Assembly: GCA_028877215.1 (NCBI GenBank)
Contig: JAPPFJ010000029.1
Location: 124,001 to 188,000 of the forward strand
Length of the DNA stretch: 64,000 bases
From: Gemmatimonadota bacterium
Lineage (GTDB): Bacteria; Latescibacterota; UBA2968; GCA-2709665
Reading direction: 5' to 3'
Made by a program: the position numbers and the translations under genes. Below the pieces are notes generated by a model, which saw only the letters and a list, made by a program, of their open reading frames with translations, did not search any database and was not told the DNA's origin. This document shows positions 61,401-64,000 of this stretch, piece by piece. Position 1 is the stretch's first letter, and each line of letters opens with the position of its first letter.

Positions 61401-61724
61401 ACCGCGGCGGGCGATCCGGTCGACCCGGACGTCGATTGCGCGTCCGTCTACCGTGTGGGCAACGTCCTGGTCCGGAACAGCGGTGACATTGACGCTCCCG
61501 AGGGGCTCGCCGAGGCTCCTGACATCGGTATCGACGTGGTCAGCGAGGGCGGGGATATCACGATTACGCACGACGGGAATATCACGGCCGCAAGGATCGG
61601 CATTCGCGTGCAAACTTCGGGGCAAGGCAGGATTACCCTGCACGTGAACGGCGCATTAAACGCGCCGAGGAAGTTACGGGTAATTGGCGGCACGAACAAT
61701 GACATTGTTGTCAACGAGCTTTAG
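55404..61724 (+). CDS. Giant secreted cohesin-dockerin-cadherin-FN3 adhesin-like protein
   Basis: 2106 residues. The N-terminus has a long hydrophobic signal (FTLGAAVLLCLLSFVL). Residues 45-183 look like a cohesin-type beta-sandwich (FSVEIFGTDIQGATRVSARL). Residues 188-243 hold two dockerin-like loops (DFDGDGVVGFSDFVAFAGVF, DLNNDGGIGFDDFLIFASNF). Cadherin-like and fibronectin-III domains alternate from 250 to about 1550: 'ENTPPGKPIGNPVTATDADG' style cadherin motifs, and 'LAVTWTASLDEMGKPPVSGY' style FN3. One Ig-like region lies at about 455-540. The last 530 residues are a repetitive passenger-like beta-helix region with SHGIYAYGYHNRR and VVNTGTITTDGEEAHGIRAE. No autotransporter barrel follows; the protein ends TNNDIVVNEL. 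It is probably a surface adhesin or scaffold. Confidence 0.75.
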   Translation: MRFLVFGHSLSWLLQTVGFTLGAAVLLCLLSFVLPWSPSTQPIGFSVTLDLDAAAGDQAVSFLDLLPDQPFSVEIFGTDIQGATRVSARLRFDAAQVEYEDFDPGDALPNAHAVAQPGSSWVSIRVSSLTGSAAMNTGWVGTVRFRTTAAFSDTEVWLADAELARGGQTETISPAIGVALQVVAAPSPDFDGDGVVGFSDFVAFAGVFGSQRGDGKYVAANDLNNDGGIGFDDFLIFASNFGKNPNRAPSFGAALQVTRIVEENTPPGKPIGNPVTATDADGNSLTYRVRGVHANSFAIDAGTGQLLTRDGTTYDHEARDRYSVTVRVSDGQRGRATVVVGITVTDVDEPPSAAPDSVRVASRHGALAVTWTASLDEMGKPPVSGYEVGHKPTEAHVWREGLQVEGRTDTSVTITGLPNEQAFHVRVRTVNDEGSSPWSESVAGVATAGLLSLGVFGDVSIDVDSVVRVNLASLFTRPALGTLTYGATSSNEGVATVTVADTMATVHGVAAGRATLIATARDVYGDSAQTKLGVVVTKTSPPPQDNRPPTFDDGDNTSRTLAENTPARRPIQHPVRATDPDDDLVTYRLSGPDSASFAVDTGTGQLRTLSGIIYDFEDNDRYSIVLEGSDPYGESATIGVTVHVSDVDEPPEVPAAPVVQPASTTSLAVAWDAPDNTGPDITDYDVQYRKSGSFIPHSHIGPGTSATIIDLDVNTRYEVQVRATNDEGTSQYSRSGFGVTSSNLPPVFDEGQSTTREVAENTGGVQDLGTPLRANDPENTAVTYSLSRGDTGSFDIDENTGQLQTKTGVTYDFETKDRYSVTVEAQDEQGGRATISVIINVTDDDSEQPDAPGKPTITAQTLNSLSIRWTAPANTGPAINDYDVQYRQGSSGTFIDWRHTGPGTTTTITGLNPNTAYQMQVMARSPEGESPWSESADARTVANRSPTFNEGTSTTRSFAENTTGTRDIGNPLTARDTDGGTLTYALEGTDRDAFDLDGNQLRTLSGQTYDFEAKPHYDVIVRVEDGQGGSSTIEVTINLTDQQEKPGTPDAPGVSAASSTILEVTWDEPANTGPDINDYDVQYREGASGGFTSWTHNSAQRSATLTGRTPGTSYQVQVLARSPEGASDWSESGTGSTHDNGLPVFADGSSATRTLAENTTGVHNIGDPVGAMDPEMTTLTYALEGTHADSFSIDTRSGQLKTRTGRNYDFEALSRYSLNVKATDGHGGESTIPVSIDLTDLNEVPVFTSPSTFEAAENQSFAGTVSADDLDQGDAITAYTLAGGADQGLFEINSAGTLFFKENPDFESPSDEGLNRQYNVAVAATGGAGGRALTARQSIAITLTDENESPVFTIEDTFKVTENTRFAGRMEAQDVDAGDVITGYAVTGAADGYLFEIASTNQLRFKEDPDFETPADAGSNNAYSVVVEATGGSGTRELQAIKSVVVLVEDDVEPPGKPDPPTVSKETERSLTVIWTAPDNSGPVITNYHVQYRQGVTGAFTEWPDTGPSLSRTITDVSSGEIYRIQVQAQNDEGKGPWSDLAYGLILPPPVVSSPTPAFTPAPEEDHVFDQPVTHSYSGDYASTLDPGDHTRTHVKYDDGTLEPATGTAGIAIANKNAGTEYHAITIGDSAAINASGSVAANITTEGNSGNLRILNQGSVTLDSAGIGIRAVMKASPANIRLVNDGDITLNGLTAVPDSAQSNHRLVVGSLNKAAEPHDFLNYSHKVELFNMPDGQLIATGPYNERVDGLKAETGSGHLTRLVNYAEGVIRIEGEGARGISAQSLWGASQGLNFGSIEINGLFAIGLHTGNCSPWPFANNGCHGALDEIVPDRSSFVPGDVYARNYSNASITTRANTRTDDTRPHRHGYGISARTQNAGRVIAINEGTIDTEGRRSHGIYAYGYHNRRDLDDDTYPDIPDYPDTWEHDGVHVVNTGTITTDGEEAHGIRAEHHRGGEIRVFNTGNVLATSKHSRAAESTWSAGISIAAMGADVPGPGCETAAGDPVDPDVDCASVYRVGNVLVRNSGDIDAPEGLAEAPDIGIDVVSEGGDITITHDGNITAARIGIRVQTSGQGRITLHVNGALNAPRKLRVIGGTNNDIVVNEL

Positions 61725-61779
61725 TCAGGTGTTCGAGGGCGTTGGAAAGCGCCTTCGAGATCGTGTCCGCAGGCGGCGT

Positions 61780-62083
61780 GTACAGCAGCCAGGAGGGAGA
61801 CATCGGCGCCTACAAGCCCGCTGACGCCAACTTCGAGTACATGCTGGCCCACCTGAAGTCTGACTTGAGTCTCGAACCCTCGGACGTACTGCACACCGCA
61901 CAGAGCCTGTACCACGACCATATGCCTGCGAAGAAATTCGGACTGGCGACCGCCTGGATCGACCGGCAGCGGCTGTCGGAGGGCGGGAGTTGGGGCGCGA
62001 CCGAGCGCGTGGAAACAATGCCGCAGACCAATTACGTCTTCTTCTCGCTCGGCGAGATGGCGGAAGCGGTGGAGGGCGGCTGA
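61780..62083 (+). pseudogene. HAD hydrolase C-terminal half
   Basis: From 61799 the frame reads DIGAYKPADANFEYMLAHLK and then DVLHTAQSLYHDHMPAKKFG to FFSLGEMAEAVEGG, over 90% like residues 149-242 of the HAD protein at 49241-49969. The catalytic N-terminal half is absent. The homology starts at a degraded TACAGC...GACATC junction near 61780. With the fragment at 55097 it forms the two halves of a second HAD copy, now 6.5 kb apart. Confidence 0.8.
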
Positions 62084-62673
62084 CCCCGGACCGCCTGGGT
62101 GCGCTGGCGTCCCGGTACAGCGGCTTCCAGCCTGGAATGCCGTGCCGATAGCTCTATTTTCTTCCCGACTTGTCCTACCCGGAAGCCTATCATTCAAATA
62201 CCGAGTTTGGGCCAGCGTTCGGATTGTGACTCCGATCGCCACGATATCTCGAACTCCACGAAAATTCACTGAAAATTCAACAATCCTCATCGACAAAACA
62301 TTGGGTTTTCAGTAATAGTATAGTTATATTCCTCTTATAGTGTCGTTTTCAAGGACAATTCACTTGGCGGCGAGCGTTTGGCGATGGCGAACCGTCCGAT
62401 TCCGCTCAATGCATTCCCCGTGGGAGCAATCTACCCGGACGGGGTAGCCGTTACTAGATCAGCCCCCGAGCCCTTACACGGTCGGACTGGATTCTGTTCG
62501 AGCTCACGAGTAATAGATGTGGGCCGGGTCGTTCTCGGTTGCGCTAAACGTACAACGCTTCATTGCCCAAACTTCCGACCCTTCTGTAAATCTGTTTCGA
62601 ACTCATACAGGAATACAGGTCAGGTATGCCGCGCAAGTGTCGACACACGCGGGCTGAAACAGGGAGGCGAACG
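62084..62673. other. Leader region of the second metzincin-WD40 gene
   Basis: No gene is seen in 590 bp. It is AT-rich around 62290-62350 (TATAGTTATATTCC). It carries blocks shared with 49970-50399, including CGGCTTCCAGCCTGGAA directly after the HAD stop, CGTCCGATTCC and ACTGGATTCTGTTCGAGC. A candidate promoter is likely in the AT-rich part, but no clear -35/-10 pair can be assigned. Confidence 0.5.
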
Positions 62674-64000
62674 ATGAAACATCACAGGGTGACCCACATG
62701 TCAGGCTGTTTTGTACTGGCCGTCATATTCCTCGTGTCGATGTCGCAGGCAAATGCCGCCACGATCAACACTGGAGCAGAGGGCGTGGCGTTTTGTCGGG
62801 TTATCGATACCCGGGAAGACCCGGAACTTACCGGTGCTGCCGCGAAGCAGGTGTTCCAGAATAGGGACGTCCCTAACACGGTGCGATTGGTCTATTTCCT
62901 GCCCAATGACCGTCCCTTTCGTCCCGAGGTCGTTGAGTCAATGAAGAGTACGATTCTGCAGATTCAAAGCCTCTTCGCGGCAGAGATGGAACGGCATGGC
63001 CATGGCAATCGGACCTTTACATTCGAGACCGATTCGCAGGGAGCGCCATTGGTCCATCGTATGGATGGGAAACACCCAAGTGTACACTATCTCAATAGCT
63101 CCGGCGAACGAAGAGAAACCTGGCAGGCCCTGGGACGATCGCGGATTGAGATCATCGTCCGTGATTTCGGTTCCGATACGGTTCCCTTCCTGGGCGGCCC
63201 GGCTGGCGGTGTAACCCACCTGTCGGGTGGAGCCCATCAATCGTACGCTACCGTGTTGGTTCCGACTTCCTTTTCCTGGAGGCTGTTAGCCCATGAACTC
63301 GGTCACGCCTTCGAGCTTGAACATGACTTCAGAGACAACGAATACATCATGTCCTATGGCGGGGGCAACCGGGCCAGGCTGTCAGCATGTGCAGCCGAAT
63401 TCCTGTCCATACGCGGCTTTTTCAACCACGGTGTTTATAGGAAAGCAGGTTCAACAACCATCGACCTCCTCTCGCCTCTTGCCTATCCGGAAGGGTCCGG
63501 AAGCATCCCGATCCGAGCCAGGTTCAATAGCGCGCAAGGGCTCCGTCAGGTATTCCTCTACACAGAGACAACATATGGGCACTCCGCCTGCGGTTACGCT
63601 GAAGTCAAGGCGTGTCGCTCGTTTTCCGGCGAACGCACGACGGTCGTCGAATTCGACTACGACGGTTTGATTCCCTCCAATGATCGCACGAGTCTTGCCA
63701 GTCCCATTATGCACTCGACGCGGCTGTGGGCCGTCGACAGTTCCGGCTTGGTATCCTTTCGATATATACCGCTGCACCAGATTTCCGACCAACATATCGC
63801 GTCCCTTGAGGTGACCCGCCGCATTAGGGCGCTGGCCTTCTCTCCGTCCACGGGAGCATTGGTCTACGCAGCTGATCACGAAGCGGTCAAATCCTGGGAC
63901 TTGCAAACCCGACAGACCATTACGAGCTTTGGAGCGGAACGCTCGGCCAAGGGGGTTGCGGTCTCGCCGGATGGCGCTACGATTGCCTCGCATCACAATA
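62674..64000 (+). CDS. Second metzincin-like protease-WD40 protein (partial, runs off window)
   Basis: An open frame from the ATG at 62674 (AGGGAGG 6 nt upstream) continues without a stop to the window end, at least 442 residues. The signal peptide is MSGCFVLAVIFLVSMSQANA (from residue 9). The protease domain parallels the 50400 gene: TVRLVYFLPNDRPFRPEVVE, then HELGHAFELEHD from residue 207 and YIMSYGGGNRARLSACAAEF. The third His and the Asp are kept, but the metzincin Gly is Glu. WD40 blades begin near residue 385 (RALAFSPSTGALVYAADHEA, VKSWDLQTRQ, VAVSPDGATIASHHN). It is a tandem paralogue and probably continues with more blades. Confidence 0.8.
   Translation, partial: MKHHRVTHMSGCFVLAVIFLVSMSQANAATINTGAEGVAFCRVIDTREDPELTGAAAKQVFQNRDVPNTVRLVYFLPNDRPFRPEVVESMKSTILQIQSLFAAEMERHGHGNRTFTFETDSQGAPLVHRMDGKHPSVHYLNSSGERRETWQALGRSRIEIIVRDFGSDTVPFLGGPAGGVTHLSGGAHQSYATVLVPTSFSWRLLAHELGHAFELEHDFRDNEYIMSYGGGNRARLSACAAEFLSIRGFFNHGVYRKAGSTTIDLLSPLAYPEGSGSIPIRARFNSAQGLRQVFLYTETTYGHSACGYAEVKACRSFSGERTTVVEFDYDGLIPSNDRTSLASPIMHSTRLWAVDSSGLVSFRYIPLHQISDQHIASLEVTRRIRALAFSPSTGALVYAADHEAVKSWDLQTRQTITSFGAERSAKGVAVSPDGATIASHHN

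Overview
The window is a GC-rich (roughly 60%) bacterial chromosome segment with ordinary bacterial start codons and Shine-Dalgarno sites. No rRNA, tRNA, CRISPR array or phage module was seen. The gene mix points to an uncultured, host- or particle-associated Gram-negative bacterium of the kind reported for sponge symbionts and marine snow, such as Candidatus Poribacteria, Latescibacterota or relatives. It includes several PQQ-like beta-propeller proteins, Gfo/Idh/MocA oxidoreductases, a phytanoyl-CoA dioxygenase family protein, heparinase-like and rhamnogalacturonan-lyase-like enzymes, a TAXI-TRAP transporter, a TonB-dependent receptor, and giant secreted WD40, cadherin and fibronectin-III proteins. 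The lineage is an inference from gene content, not an identification.

Layout. 0-4.1 kb: the 3' end of an acetolactate-synthase-like gene, then a graveyard of mobile DNA (IS3-type and IS21-type transposase remnants and arrays of 25-bp-spaced terminal repeats). This region also holds a twice-present 50-residue membrane ORF, a Panacea-domain toxin-antitoxin pair, and one intact plus two broken Phd-like antitoxins. 4.3-9.5 kb: a conserved hypothetical, a heparinase II/III-like lyase, and a divergent pair of membrane glycan glycosyltransferases. 10.4-17 kb: a LarA-like nickel racemase homologue, an exo-rhamnogalacturonan-lyase-like protein and two Gfo/Idh/MocA dehydrogenases.

17-29.7 kb: a co-directional, tightly packed run. 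It contains an EhpF/LuxE-like adenylating enzyme, an EhpG/LuxC-like aldehyde dehydrogenase, an iron alcohol dehydrogenase, a PQQ-like protein and a HemW-like radical SAM enzyme. A second PQQ-like protein, a siderophore-type TonB receptor, a PaaK-like ligase and a halogenase-like flavoprotein follow. Read together, it looks like carboxylic-acid activation and stepwise reduction, with a flavoprotein tailoring enzyme and an outer-membrane receptor; product unknown. 30.4-41.7 kb: a glycosyltransferase, a small EamA-like membrane protein, a thioesterase, a LolD/FtsX-type ABC exporter, a PQQ-like protein and a TAXI-TRAP uptake system. 41.6-46.8 kb (minus strand): a PIN/ribbon-helix-helix toxin-antitoxin pair with a visible palindromic operator, then a lactonase, CoA-transferase, carboxyltransferase operon. 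47.2-50 kb: PhyH, a sugar isomerase/epimerase and a HAD hydrolase.

50.4-64 kb is the most striking part. It encodes a secreted metzincin-type protease fused to two WD40 propellers and a dockerin-like tail. Next comes a 2106-residue cohesin-dockerin-cadherin-FN3 protein, then the start of a second metzincin-WD40 protein that runs off the window. HAD-gene pieces sit on both sides of the giant protein. This suggests that a HAD plus metzincin-WD40 unit was tandemly duplicated and that the giant gene now separates the halves of the second HAD copy. The cohesin-like and dockerin-like modules suggest an extracellular protease/adhesin assembly.

Throughout, intergenic spaces carry dispersed palindromic repeats. 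One main family (R1, about 130-200 bp, seven copies) and several smaller families are described below.
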